A stretch of 64,000 nucleotides of DNA, taken from an uncultured Prevotellaceae bacterium (GTDB taxonomy: Bacteria > Bacteroidota > Bacteroidia > Bacteroidales > Bacteroidaceae). The DNA lies in assembly GCA_945865175.1 (NCBI GenBank), contig CAMBDA010000007.1, forward strand, positions 21,959-85,958. The letters run 5' to 3'. This document shows, in pieces, positions 9,826 to 19,879 of the stretch; the first letter of the stretch is position 1, and each line of letters opens with the position of its first letter. The notes below the pieces were generated by a model. It searched no databases, was not told where the DNA came from, and saw only the letters and a program-made list of their open reading frames with translations. Position numbers and translations under genes: made by a program.

Positions 9826-12684
9826 ATGAGCGCCATCCATCTCATATTGATTGCAGCAGGGTATTTTGCCCTGCTGCTCTTGCTTTCGTTCGCCACACGG
9901 GGCCGGCACGACAACGAGGCCTTCTTCCGTGCCGGCCGCCAGTCGCCATGGTGGGCCGTAGCCTTCGGCATGATAGGTGCCAGCGTAAGCGGAGTCACCT
10001 TTGTGAGCGTCCCCGGCATGGTAACCGCCTCGGGCATGACCTATCTGCAGATGTGCATGGGTTTTGTCTTCGGCTACCTGCTGGTGGCATTTGTCCTGCT
10101 TCCCGTCTATTACCGACTCGACCTCACCACCATCTACACCTATCTCCACTACCGCTTCGGGCTCAGGGCCCATCTCACAGGCTCGGTGATGTTCTTCTTC
10201 AGCAAGCTCGTCGGGGCCAGCATCCGCCTGTTCCTTGTGGCCACCATCCTGCAGCGCCTCATCTTCGACAGTCTGGGCATTCCCTTCTGGGCCAATACGG
10301 CCCTGCTACTCCTGCTGATGTGGTGCTACACCAAGGGGAGCGGCATACGCACCATCGTGTGGAGCGACTGCATGCAGACCCTCGTACTGCTCACGGCCCT
10401 CGTGCTCATCATCTGCCAACTGGCCTCTCAGATGGGGCTCCATGTCCACGGCATGGCCCGCCTGATTGCACAAAGCCCCATGAGCCAGGTGTTTGAATGG
10501 GACGACCCTGCCAGCAAGAACTACTTCTGGAAACAGTTTCTCAGTGGCATCTTTGTGGTGGTGGTGATGACGGGACTCGATCAGGACTCCATGCAGAAGA
10601 ACCTCACCTGCCGCACCCTGCGTCAGAGCCAGCTCAACATGTGCGTGAACGGACTGTGCTACCTGCCCGTGAACCTGCTGTTCCTGTGCCTGGGCATCCT
10701 GATGGCCACTTACAACGCCACCCTGCCCGCTCCCCTGCCTCAGGGTGACGCGCTCCTGCCCGCCCTCTGCGGCGGAGGCTATCTGGGGCAGGCGGCTCTG
10801 GTGTGCTTCACCCTGGGCATTGTGGCAGCCGCCTTCAGCAGCGCCGACAGTGCCATGGCCTCCCTCACCACATCGGTGTGCATGGACATCCTGCGCCGGC
10901 CCGCCGATGAGCGGCTGCGCAAGTTGGTGCATCCGCTGATTGCAGTGGCCTTCTTCGGCTTCATCCTAGTGGTGGAGGCATCGGGCAGCAACAGCGTCAT
11001 CGACGCCGTCTACACCGCCTGCGGCTACACCTACGGCCCGCTTCTGGGTCTGTTTGCCTTCGGCCTCACCACCCGCCTCATGCCGCGTCCCGCATACATT
11101 CCCTTCATCTGCATGGCCTCTCCCCTCCTCTGTTTCGGCCTGCAGTACGTTGCCACCACACATTGGCAATACCGCTTCGGATACGAGCTGCTGATGGTCA
11201 ACGGACTGCTCACCTACACGGGCCTGTGGCTGGCTTCGCTCCGCCAGGGGGCACAGACCAGAACGCTTGTGCTGGCCGCAGCCGTGGCATGCGCAGGTGC
11301 CCTGCCTGCCCGAGCCGGCCGCTCGTCGTTCACCCCCACTGACCATGGCCAGGCTCTTGTCAATCCAGACATGGGATGGACCATGCATTTCTATTCCAAC
11401 CTGCTCCAGAACTACGGCTCCCGGCTGTCCCCCCACGATGTGCTGGACGATTTTCCCGGCCTCAGCACCGTGTATCTGCGTCTGCCGTGGTCGTTTGTCC
11501 AGCCCCAGGAGGATATCTTCTGCTGGGAGACGGTCGACACACCGGCAGGCCGATGGATACAGGCAGGCAAGAAGGTAGCACTCCGCATCACAGCCACGGA
11601 GAACTGGATGCAACAGGCCACTCCGCAGTGGGTGTTCGATGCAGGCGCCCGATACTACGAGGTGAACGGCTACAAGGAGCCCGAATATGACGACTCCGTG
11701 TTTCTGGACAAGCTGGACCGCTTCCTTGCCGCCATGGCACGCCGCTACGACAACAACCCCAATGTGGCATTCATCGACATCGGGCACTTCGGCATGTGGG
11801 GCGAAGGGCATACGGTGCTCACCACACCCGTGCATGGCAAGCAATGGGGGCTGGACACCCAGAAGCGCATCATCGACCTCTACTGCAAGCATTTCGCCCA
11901 CACCCAGCTCGTCATCTCCGACGACTTTGCCGGCCATGACGCACCCGTTGTCCATTCTCCCGTCATCGACTATGCCCTATCCAAGGGCGTGAGCCTGCGC
12001 GACGACAGCATTCTGGTGCAGCCGGCTCCCCGCCACTGGTACCACAGCCAGATGGCACAGCTCTTCTGGCCCACTATGCCCGTAGTGCTCGAGCATGAGC
12101 ACCTGGGGTCATCTGTCGACCGCGGCGCCTGGAACCAGGAACTGCTCCTGCAGTCGGTAGAGGAATATCACGCCAGCTACATGTCCATCCACTGGTGGCC
12201 CCGCGAAGAGCTTTCCGCCAACCGCGACATCATCGACCGCATTAACCGCCGTATGGGTTACCGCCTACAGGCAGCATGCCTCCAGTGGCCCGACACCATC
12301 CGCAAGGGCGAGCCCTTTGTCATCCACAGCGAATGGCGCAATGCGGGAGTAGCCCCTTGCTATGTCGGAGGATATCCCTGCTTCACCATCAAGGACAACG
12401 AAGGAGGCATCGTGTCCATGCTGGTAGACGAGCAGCTCAACGTGGGCTCCCTGCCCGTAGGCAAGCCCGGGCAGGCCTCCTTCGTCCCCCTCGATTCCCG
12501 TTTCGTGGTGGCTCAGGTCTTTGCCGACTCTTTCGGATCCTTCAGCCGATCCTGCCCCACGGGTGTCTTCAACATCTACTTTTCCATCGGGCAGGCCGAC
12601 GGCACACCGCTCATCGCCCTCCCGTACGACCAGGACGACGGCCACAAGCGCTATCTGATGGGCACCGTCACCCTCACGGATTAG
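9826..12684 (+). CDS. Sodium:solute symporter fused to GH-like DUF4832-type domain
   Basis: This 952-aa protein joins two normally separate parts. Residues 1 to about 475 are a multi-span SSS-family symporter starting MSAIHLILIAAGYFALLLLL, with the family's FFRAGRQSPWWAVAFGMIGA region. Residues 479-498 (RTLVLAAAVACAGALPARAG) look exactly like a signal peptide. From about 500 onward there is a GH-like TIM-barrel region of the DUF4874/DUF4832 type (NPDMGWTMHF, YLRLPWSFVQP, FIDIGHFGMWGEGH). The reading frame is continuous. Topology would place the second part in the periplasm if the signal-like segment acts as a final membrane span. Substrate is unknown; a carbohydrate is likely. Confidence 0.85.
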   Translation: MSAIHLILIAAGYFALLLLLSFATRGRHDNEAFFRAGRQSPWWAVAFGMIGASVSGVTFVSVPGMVTASGMTYLQMCMGFVFGYLLVAFVLLPVYYRLDLTTIYTYLHYRFGLRAHLTGSVMFFFSKLVGASIRLFLVATILQRLIFDSLGIPFWANTALLLLLMWCYTKGSGIRTIVWSDCMQTLVLLTALVLIICQLASQMGLHVHGMARLIAQSPMSQVFEWDDPASKNYFWKQFLSGIFVVVVMTGLDQDSMQKNLTCRTLRQSQLNMCVNGLCYLPVNLLFLCLGILMATYNATLPAPLPQGDALLPALCGGGYLGQAALVCFTLGIVAAAFSSADSAMASLTTSVCMDILRRPADERLRKLVHPLIAVAFFGFILVVEASGSNSVIDAVYTACGYTYGPLLGLFAFGLTTRLMPRPAYIPFICMASPLLCFGLQYVATTHWQYRFGYELLMVNGLLTYTGLWLASLRQGAQTRTLVLAAAVACAGALPARAGRSSFTPTDHGQALVNPDMGWTMHFYSNLLQNYGSRLSPHDVLDDFPGLSTVYLRLPWSFVQPQEDIFCWETVDTPAGRWIQAGKKVALRITATENWMQQATPQWVFDAGARYYEVNGYKEPEYDDSVFLDKLDRFLAAMARRYDNNPNVAFIDIGHFGMWGEGHTVLTTPVHGKQWGLDTQKRIIDLYCKHFAHTQLVISDDFAGHDAPVVHSPVIDYALSKGVSLRDDSILVQPAPRHWYHSQMAQLFWPTMPVVLEHEHLGSSVDRGAWNQELLLQSVEEYHASYMSIHWWPREELSANRDIIDRINRRMGYRLQAACLQWPDTIRKGEPFVIHSEWRNAGVAPCYVGGYPCFTIKDNEGGIVSMLVDEQLNVGSLPVGKPGQASFVPLDSRFVVAQVFADSFGSFSRSCPTGVFNIYFSIGQADGTPLIALPYDQDDGHKRYLMGTVTLTD

Positions 12685-12720
12685 GCCTTACTCATGCCTC
12701 CGTGCGTGAAACAGCCAGAA

Positions 12721-12730
12721 CCCCGAGGGG
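12721..12730. terminator. Small palindrome between convergent genes
   Basis: CCCCGAGGGG lies in the 52-bp space where the symporter fusion (plus) and the helicase (minus) converge. It could serve as a weak bidirectional stop, but the stem is only 4 bp and no T-run is adjacent. Confidence 0.2.
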
Positions 12731-12736
12731 ATGATT

Positions 12737-15016
12737 TCAGTTCCCCGCCACGGGGGTGAGCTTGGCAAAACGGAGGAACAGCCTCTTGGAGCCTGCATTG
12801 TCAAACACCACCACGGCCTTTGCATCTATGCCGTGCCCCTCCAGTTCCTTCACCGTACCCAGCCCAAAGCGGTCGTGCTGGACACGCATGCCCGGAACAA
12901 GGGAAGACGGTGAAGCCAGGGAGCCAGAAGACGAGGCGGCGGAGACCGTAGGTTTGGGCAAAGGACGCAAAGAGGAGAAAGAGGGGCGGGGCAAAGGTAC
13001 GCATTCCACAGGTGGCACTCTGGGCGTGAACGAGGCACTCTGCCTCTCGACAGATGATCCGCCAAAGGAATCGGCATCCAAATACTGCGGCGCTATCTCG
13101 CGGATGAAACGACTGGGCTGGAAGAATTCGGTCTTGCCATAACGGAAACGGGTGCGCGATGAGGTGAGCATCAGGAACGAACGGGCACGCGTCATGGCCA
13201 CATACATCAGCCGACGCTCCTCCTCCACCTGCCAGTTCTCTATTGACATCTCGCCCGGGAAGAGGCCCTCCTCAAGCCCGGCCACAATCACAGCCTCAAA
13301 CTCCAGGCCTTTGGCCGAGTGGATGGTCATCAGGGTCACTTTGTCCTCGCTGGCAGAATCGTCGGTATCGATATCCGCAAGGAAGCTCACCTCCTGGAGA
13401 TAATTCCTCAGCAGGAATCCCCTACCCTCCTCACGTGCTGTATCCACAAACGCTCCGATGGAATCCATTAGTTCCTGCAGGTTCTCCTGACGTGAGAGAG
13501 CCTCAGGGTCGTTGGAGGAGAATATGTCGGAACGCATAGTACTGTCTTCCAATACCTTTCGGGCCAGCGAGAAGCAGTCCATCGTCTCCACCTGCTCATG
13601 GATGGAGAGAATCAACTGCCTGAACGCATCCAGGCGGACTGCCGCAGCCCTGGTGACACCGGCTTCGGACAAGTGGGAAAGGGTTTCGAAGGCACTCACA
13701 TCATGGGAAGAAGCATACTGGAGGACACGCTGCAATGTGGTGGCACCAATGCCACGCGCAGGATAGTTGACCACACGCTTGAAGGCCTCCTCGTCGTTGG
13801 GATTGAGCGCCAGCCGAAGGTAGGAGATGAGGTCCTTCACCTCCTTGCGTTGGAAGAAGGACAAGCCGCCGAATATGCGGTAGGGAATATTCCCCTTTCG
13901 CAAGGCCTCCTCCAGGGCACGGCTCTGCGCATTGGTACGGTAAAGGATGGCTATCTGATTATGGAGCAAATGATTGTCGCGCACCAGATGCTGCACATGC
14001 CGGCGTATGAGGTTGGCCTCATCTATATCGCTGTAAGTGAGGTGGTAGCGTATACGCTCGCCCTGTTGGCCCATGCTGTATACCTGCTTGGGTATGCGAT
14101 GGGTATTGTGGCTGATAAGGCTGTTGGCAGCATCCACTATCACCTGTGTACTGCGGTAGTTCTGTTCCAGTTTGAAAAGCTGGGCATCGGGGTACTGTGT
14201 CTGGAATGCCAGGATATTATCAATGTTGGCTCCGCGGAAGCTATAGATGCTCTGTGCATCATCTCCCACCACACACACGCGATTGTGACGGCTGACAAGC
14301 ATGCGCACAATCTGGTGCTGGGCGTAATTGGTGTCCTGGTATTCGTCTACCAGCAGGTAGCGGAAACGGGTGGCATATTTCTCGGCCACCTCCGGATGCT
14401 GAGAAAAAAGCACCCATGTGTACGCCAGTATGTCATCAAAATCCATGGCCTGGGCTCCCAGCAGTCGACGGTTGTAGGCCGCGTAGATGTCGACCACACG
14501 AGGAACCATGGCACGGTCGTCCTCATACCGGAAGGTGCTGTTGGCCGGATAATCTGCCGGCTGCACCAACGCATTCTTGGCTCTGCTGATGCGGCTACAC
14601 ACCAGAGAAGGCCTGTAAGTCTTCTCGTCAAGCCCCATCTCCTTGATGAGCGTGCGCACAAGGTTCTTGCTGTCGGCTGCATCATAGATGGTGAAGTCGG
14701 AGCGATAGCCGATAGCGGCGCACTCCATCCGCAGGATACGACAGAAGATGCTGTGGAAGGTGCCCATCCACAGTTGGGAGGCCCGCTCATGACCCACCTG
14801 CAGGGCTATGCGCTCCTGCATCTCGCGGGCAGCCTTGTTGGTAAACGTGAGCGCCATGATTTGCCAGGGCTCATATCCCTGCTCCATCAGCCAGGCAATC
14901 TTGTAGGTGAGCACGCGGGTCTTCCCGCTACCCGCACCTGCTATCACCAGCATGGGGGCATCGCAGAAGAGAACAGCCCTGCGCTGGCTGTCGTTTAGAG
15001 TAGACAGTTCCATCAA
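12737..15016 (-). CDS. pcrA: UvrD/PcrA-type superfamily 1 DNA helicase
   Basis: ATP-dependent 3'-5' helicase of DNA repair and replication-conflict resolution. Motifs seen are Walker A AGAGSGKTRVLTYKIA (about 28), motif II VDEYQDT, motif III GDDAQSIYSFRGA, motif V MTIHSAKGLEFEAVIV and motif VI YVAMTRAR. A Pro/Ser-rich linker leads to a C-terminal Tudor-like module (VQHDRFGLGTVKEL...AVVVFD), the PcrA/UvrD RNA-polymerase-contact type. The length of 759 aa is normal. It is the last gene of the long minus-strand run, 21 bp after the small membrane gene. An ATG at Met2 is an alternative start. Confidence 0.95.
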   Translation of the reverse strand: MMELSTLNDSQRRAVLFCDAPMLVIAGAGSGKTRVLTYKIAWLMEQGYEPWQIMALTFTNKAAREMQERIALQVGHERASQLWMGTFHSIFCRILRMECAAIGYRSDFTIYDAADSKNLVRTLIKEMGLDEKTYRPSLVCSRISRAKNALVQPADYPANSTFRYEDDRAMVPRVVDIYAAYNRRLLGAQAMDFDDILAYTWVLFSQHPEVAEKYATRFRYLLVDEYQDTNYAQHQIVRMLVSRHNRVCVVGDDAQSIYSFRGANIDNILAFQTQYPDAQLFKLEQNYRSTQVIVDAANSLISHNTHRIPKQVYSMGQQGERIRYHLTYSDIDEANLIRRHVQHLVRDNHLLHNQIAILYRTNAQSRALEEALRKGNIPYRIFGGLSFFQRKEVKDLISYLRLALNPNDEEAFKRVVNYPARGIGATTLQRVLQYASSHDVSAFETLSHLSEAGVTRAAAVRLDAFRQLILSIHEQVETMDCFSLARKVLEDSTMRSDIFSSNDPEALSRQENLQELMDSIGAFVDTAREEGRGFLLRNYLQEVSFLADIDTDDSASEDKVTLMTIHSAKGLEFEAVIVAGLEEGLFPGEMSIENWQVEEERRLMYVAMTRARSFLMLTSSRTRFRYGKTEFFQPSRFIREIAPQYLDADSFGGSSVERQSASFTPRVPPVECVPLPRPSFSSLRPLPKPTVSAASSSGSLASPSSLVPGMRVQHDRFGLGTVKELEGHGIDAKAVVVFDNAGSKRLFLRFAKLTPVAGN

Positions 15017-15037
15017 TATGAATGTTTATCATTTGGT

Positions 15038-15616
15038 TCAACAAAACATGTAATCCAGACACACGGCACAATAGGAGACCATGGCCAGCATGGCCAGACA
15101 CAAAGGGTGGTCGGTGAGGCCCGCACACAACAACTCTACCAGTTGCCGCACACTACCCACCATACGGATGAGAAGGGCATGGAGCAGTCCCAGCAGCACC
15201 ACGAAGCAGAGTGTGACCGAAGGCAGGCCGCACAGCAACGGACTGCCCGCCACCGTCCCCGTGATACTGAGCAAGGGCGAATGGATGCCCCACACGGCCA
15301 TACCGATAAGCAACACATACAACGCCGACAACATGAGGGTCACGGTCAGGGCGAACCTGGAGATGGCAGGGGCAGCATGAAAGGCCCACACCCTGTGCCA
15401 TATCGACCACGCCATCACCAGCATCACCCCCATATGGAGATGCTGGCCAAAGGTGAGCGAGGAAGCATGCTGGAACAGCCACCTGAGCCCCTCGGGCGAG
15501 AGCATCGACCGCACGGGCAGACCCAGCGACCACAGCAGCCACGACAAAGGCGGAAGCATCACAGAGAACACCAGCAGCGCTATCATGGCCACATCGGCCA
15601 GGTGTCTAATCTTCAT
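15038..15616 (-). CDS. Small AbgT-like membrane protein
   Basis: A 192-aa integral membrane protein with about five hydrophobic segments (for example VAMIALLVFSVMLPPLSWLL and LCFVVLLGLLHALLIRMVG). The stretch LLSPEGLRWLFQHASSLTFG resembles the AbgT transporter signature (lLSpeGlrwll..a), but full AbgT proteins are about 500 aa, so this is at most a mini or partial relative. It overlaps the response-regulator gene by 11 bp, indicating cotranscription. Transport activity is not supported. Confidence 0.65.
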   Translation of the reverse strand: MKIRHLADVAMIALLVFSVMLPPLSWLLWSLGLPVRSMLSPEGLRWLFQHASSLTFGQHLHMGVMLVMAWSIWHRVWAFHAAPAISRFALTVTLMLSALYVLLIGMAVWGIHSPLLSITGTVAGSPLLCGLPSVTLCFVVLLGLLHALLIRMVGSVRQLVELLCAGLTDHPLCLAMLAMVSYCAVCLDYMFC

Positions 15617-16352
15617 CGGGTTCCAGATGATTGAGGTCGATGATGTTCAGCTGGAGGGCACGCGTCACCAGGCGGGTGGCATTGATGCCCGTGCGTTCCC
15701 GCTCGGGGAAAAGACGGCTCACAAGGTCGGCCTGACGCTTTTCCAGGCTCTTTGTGCCAAAAGGCATGTTACGCAGGCCGGCAATCATCTCCTTGGTGTA
15801 GCCCAAGGCCAGATGACGCAGGAAACGCTCGTCATACTCGTCTATGTCGTACTCGATAAGCGCATCCGACTGCTGGCTCTCGCCCTGTACCAACTGCTTG
15901 AAGCGCGCAATCACACGCTCCAGAAAAGGTTCGTTGAACACCAAGTGGCGGCCATCCATCACCAGCTGCACATCATTGCGCTGCAACAGATTGCCAGTCT
16001 TCAGAATAATGCCGTCAGCACCTGCATTGAGCACCTCCACCCACAGGCGTTCGTTGAGTATCTCGCCCGTGAAGATGAGTATTTTGAGCGCAGCATATCT
16101 GGAACGCAGCTGTCGGCATATTTCCACTCCGATGGTGGTGCTTCCTCCCAGTCCCAAGTCAAGCAGTACCAGGTCGGGCACCTCCACACGCATCAGTTTC
16201 CAGAATTCACTCTCGTTCTGGGCTGTTCCTATCACCTGTGCCTCAGGAATGTCGGTACGCAAAATCTGCTCGGTGCCCTTGAGTTCAAGTTTGACATCCT
16301 CCACGATGATTACTTTGAATGGTTCCATACAATATTTATATATCTGTTTCAT
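15606..16352 (-). CDS. Response regulator with divergent LuxR-type output
   Basis: The receiver domain (about residues 12-130) has the acidic pocket IIVED, the likely phospho-acceptor Asp in DLVLLDLGLGG (about 60) and a conserved Lys in GIILKTG. The C-terminus (FLRHLALGYTKEMIAGLR) resembles a LuxR helix-turn-helix but is longer and atypical. A start at Met9 (MEPFKVIIVED, 16328) fits the receiver fold better. The gene begins 8 bp after the giant sensor kinase, so it is its probable partner. Targets are unknown. Confidence 0.85.
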   Translation of the reverse strand: MKQIYKYCMEPFKVIIVEDVKLELKGTEQILRTDIPEAQVIGTAQNESEFWKLMRVEVPDLVLLDLGLGGSTTIGVEICRQLRSRYAALKILIFTGEILNERLWVEVLNAGADGIILKTGNLLQRNDVQLVMDGRHLVFNEPFLERVIARFKQLVQGESQQSDALIEYDIDEYDERFLRHLALGYTKEMIAGLRNMPFGTKSLEKRQADLVSRLFPERERTGINATRLVTRALQLNIIDLNHLEPDED

Positions 16353-16360
16353 TTTTTACA

Positions 16361-19300
16361 CTAAGACACTGTTACATGCCCAGCGGCTGCCTGCCGCAAC
16401 GAGAAGATGACACGATAACCTTCGGCCACAGCCTGGGCCGTAAGGCGCAGGCCCGGATGCCCCAGGGCCGTATCGTGGTCACGGATTATCTGCTTGGCAA
16501 TGAGGAAAGCCACCGGCCCGTGAGCAGGCTGGAATAACTGCGACAGCTCCTCCTCATCCTTGTACACCTGGTGGAAGGTGATGAGCACATACACAAATCC
16601 ATCGCTGGTCTCAGTAGCATACGTGACCACCGTAGCCTCAGGGTCGGTAAGGACACGCATCAGATGGGAAAGCAGCACAGGGTCGCCCACAACGGTATAG
16701 GGGGCCAACTGAGGATGAACGGACGGGAGGCGCACACATTCACGCACAAATCCCGAAGAGACAGCCTGACGCTCGGCCTGCTCATACAGGAGGGAGTACA
16801 CATTACGATAGAAATGGAGCAGCGAATGGAGCTGTTTCAGATCGTCCACCTGCTCGGCTGACGGTCCGCCATTCTGTAGCATATTCACAAGTTGCTGGGT
16901 GCGGGCAGGATAATACATGGTCTCGTGCTTGATGGTGCTCAAGCAGTTGTCGAGCACCTGGTTCATCACATACAGGCGGTCCTCTTCAAAACGCAGGCGG
17001 TAGAGCACCTCGGTGCGCTGGGCCACCGCCTCTTGTCTGGCATCACATTCCCGGAACATCTGCTCCACACAGTCGGTCAGGTGCCTGCATGTAGCCAATA
17101 TCGAAGCCTGACATTGGGCGGTGTCAATATCGTTCCGCAGGTCCTGTAGCATGGGCCTCCATGCCGGATGTTCCTCACTCCGGCCATACACCGACATCAT
17201 CGTGCGGCTGTGTTCCAACAAGGCCACAAGCTGCAAATAGAGTTGCTGCGCATTGGAGTCGCCATGGATTTTCTTCCTCAACACCAGCTGAAAGAAGAGC
17301 AGCAGCAACACAATGGAAAAAAACACGGACAAGGCATAGATGAAGATTGTATTGCTCTGCAGACGTTCCATCTGGCGGCAATAGGCAGGAAGCGAATCAT
17401 CAGAGGTGTACAACTGGTGAAGACGCACACACTCGGCATTGGCACGCCGGTATTTGCCCCACTGCTTCATGGACAAGGATGAAACGGCCATCTGGTTGAG
17501 CAGGTAAATGGCATAGGAAGTGTCGATGGGCACCGACATGCAGGTGAGTTCCCTGCAAGCCCTGTCATAGACATCCTGATAGCGGTGCTCTTTGTAGGCG
17601 CGGCCGAAACTGTCAGAAAGGGCATACGTCTGGTCTACGCCCATGAAGGCATACGATTGCAGAAAGGCGCACACAGCACACAGCACGGCCAGCACCCTAG
17701 GCAGGCGGAACCAGAAACGTGAGCCCTGGCCCTCAGTACTTTGCACACCAAAATCGCACACCTGAAAACGGTCGGAGGTCTTGCGGTATTTGGCAATAAT
17801 GCCCTTGCAATTCATGATGCCAAAACCAAAACCCTTGCCCAGTCGGGAGGAACCAATGCGCATGGGGTCGTAATACTTGCTTTCCATGAGTTGTGACACA
17901 TCTGCCTCCGAAAGTCCCACACCTGTGTCGGAGATGGAGACCTCCACATACGCATCGGTAACATCGGCCTGAAGGCTCACCATGCCACCCGAAGGCGTAA
18001 ACTTGCGGGCATTTTCCGTAAGGGTATTGATCATAAAGAGCGTGAGCGCCTTGTCGGCCTTTACCACCGCATCGGTAGGGAGCACGGAGAGCGTGATGCC
18101 ATGCTGTACAAAAGCCGGCTGGGCCGACTGGATAATCCTGAAGAGCGGCTGCAGGCTGAACGATGTGATATTGAGGCGCAACTGGCCCTGCCGCATCTGA
18201 ATCCAGCTGGTGAGCGCGCTGTTGATACACATAATCTCCTGTGTCAGTTCAGCCACATACGCCAGCCGCCTGTCATCTGTCTGTCCATCGGCCTTCATGC
18301 GGTCCACCTCGGCAATCATACGGTCGAGCAACGGAAATATGGCATACACCATGGAAACCTTGGCCTGGCGCTCCACATGCCCCTGCTTGTACTGGCTGAT
18401 GTGATGGGATGCCACGGCAGTCTCCTCCTCCCGTTCCTCCAGCTGCTGGTCGAGGAGCGAACGGGCCTGGCCAGCCAACGTTTCCAACTGCCTGTAGGCC
18501 ACTGATTCCCGGACATGCTCCAGATTGAAGGCTGTCCGACGCGACTGACGGTGAATGCGGCGGATAAGTAGCCAAAGCAGCACAGAAACCACCGCCACCA
18601 GCAGCACCAGCACAGCCAGGCTGCGATGAGTGTGGTTCACCTCGTGTTCCAGTTTCAGCCTTCTGTTTTCCAATTCAAAATCCTGGCTGAAACGGCCCAA
18701 AAGCTCCAGATAGGCCGAACGATGATACTGGCTCTGCTTGCTGTCGCCCAGGGCACTATAGGTCATGCTCAGACGCTCATGGATATCCGCTATCCAAAAC
18801 GGTACATCCCACACGCTACGTTTCTTCTGGTCCTCCACAAGCGACAGCGCATGGCTGAAATAGCGCAGCGCCTCGGCGTATTCCTGATGGGAAAAACAGA
18901 TTTCACCCAACGTACGATAGGCACAGGCCAGCTGGAAGAGGTCCTTGTAAGAGGCAAAGAGATGTATCGCATGATCGGCCAGCCGGAAGGAGAGGATGGT
19001 GTCGGTGGGTGTCTTGAACAAAGGGTGCCAATGGTCGTACTGGCGGGACAGATAGCCGTAGGCCTTTGACCGCTGGGCCCGAACAAGACTGTCGGCAAAG
19101 TGAGAGTCGAGCAAAGAAGCCAAAGCCTGAAGGGAATTGGCATGAAAATAGACTGAATTTACCAGCTGTGCTCTGTTATAGGCCCGGAACAGGTAGTCAA
19201 ACTCCTGCAAAATCACTTCCTCACGGCTACCCATTATCAACCCACCGCTGCCCAGCATGTACTGATAATAAATCCATTGCAGCGTGTCGGCCTGCAGAGC

Positions 19301-19879
19301 AGGGTCGAGCGAGGTGAGATTGATTTCCGTTATGGCCCGATTGTTTTGTCCGTAGTAGTAATAATAGGTACTGGAAACAATATGATACTCAGAACGCGCA
19401 TAGGTGAGACGGGCAAACTGCTGGTCGGTAAGCTGTACGTCATCCTCCGCCAAACGGTCGAAGCGTGTCTGTGCGGCATTACGGTGAAGGAAGAAAAGCA
19501 TGCCCTGATCGGTGCGCTGGGCCACCTTCATATACATCACATCGGCACACAGCAGTTCTATCTGGTCGCGACTGTGCTGATAAATCTTGTCCAGCTGGCG
19601 CACGGCATCCGTATAGCGCATCTGCTGGTAGTTGACATAGGCCAGATTATTGAGCGCGAAAGCCCAGGCTGAAGAGGAAGCCTGGGCATGGCTATAGGCC
19701 AACTGTGCATAGCGCAGCGACGAATCTATATCGGTATAGCGCTGGCGAAAAGAACGCTGGTTCCATGCGTCCACTTCAGGTGATGACTGCGGAGGAGCAC
19801 AGGCCACACACCAGCAAAGGAGCAACAGAAGCGTCCACGCAAGATGTCTTCGGAAGGAAGAATGATTACATGCACCCAT
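16361..19879 (-). CDS. Tandem TPR sensor kinase (DUF5112/DUF5113-like)
   Basis: The start is set at 19879 (MGACNHSSFRRHLAWTLLLL), which gives a signal/lipobox (LLLLCWCVAC); an upstream ATG at 19924 would add 15 residues and overlap the previous gene more. Numbering here is from 19924. TPR-like repeats fill about 40-420, then a membrane span (SLAVLVLLVAVVSVLLWLLI). A GHKL ATPase follows with N-box NTLTENARKF (about 637), G1 SISDTGVGLS and G2 GKGFGFGIMN. Its preceding DHp-like helix lacks the His. A second half has two more membrane spans (about 743-760 and 862-886), an H-box-like IKHETMYYP at His1000 and a degenerate ATPase-like end. DUF names are from memory. Confidence 0.85.
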   Translation of the reverse strand: MGACNHSSFRRHLAWTLLLLLCWCVACAPPQSSPEVDAWNQRSFRQRYTDIDSSLRYAQLAYSHAQASSSAWAFALNNLAYVNYQQMRYTDAVRQLDKIYQHSRDQIELLCADVMYMKVAQRTDQGMLFFLHRNAAQTRFDRLAEDDVQLTDQQFARLTYARSEYHIVSSTYYYYYGQNNRAITEINLTSLDPALQADTLQWIYYQYMLGSGGLIMGSREEVILQEFDYLFRAYNRAQLVNSVYFHANSLQALASLLDSHFADSLVRAQRSKAYGYLSRQYDHWHPLFKTPTDTILSFRLADHAIHLFASYKDLFQLACAYRTLGEICFSHQEYAEALRYFSHALSLVEDQKKRSVWDVPFWIADIHERLSMTYSALGDSKQSQYHRSAYLELLGRFSQDFELENRRLKLEHEVNHTHRSLAVLVLLVAVVSVLLWLLIRRIHRQSRRTAFNLEHVRESVAYRQLETLAGQARSLLDQQLEEREEETAVASHHISQYKQGHVERQAKVSMVYAIFPLLDRMIAEVDRMKADGQTDDRRLAYVAELTQEIMCINSALTSWIQMRQGQLRLNITSFSLQPLFRIIQSAQPAFVQHGITLSVLPTDAVVKADKALTLFMINTLTENARKFTPSGGMVSLQADVTDAYVEVSISDTGVGLSEADVSQLMESKYYDPMRIGSSRLGKGFGFGIMNCKGIIAKYRKTSDRFQVCDFGVQSTEGQGSRFWFRLPRVLAVLCAVCAFLQSYAFMGVDQTYALSDSFGRAYKEHRYQDVYDRACRELTCMSVPIDTSYAIYLLNQMAVSSLSMKQWGKYRRANAECVRLHQLYTSDDSLPAYCRQMERLQSNTIFIYALSVFFSIVLLLLFFQLVLRKKIHGDSNAQQLYLQLVALLEHSRTMMSVYGRSEEHPAWRPMLQDLRNDIDTAQCQASILATCRHLTDCVEQMFRECDARQEAVAQRTEVLYRLRFEEDRLYVMNQVLDNCLSTIKHETMYYPARTQQLVNMLQNGGPSAEQVDDLKQLHSLLHFYRNVYSLLYEQAERQAVSSGFVRECVRLPSVHPQLAPYTVVGDPVLLSHLMRVLTDPEATVVTYATETSDGFVYVLITFHQVYKDEEELSQLFQPAHGPVAFLIAKQIIRDHDTALGHPGLRLTAQAVAEGYRVIFSLRQAAAGHVTVS

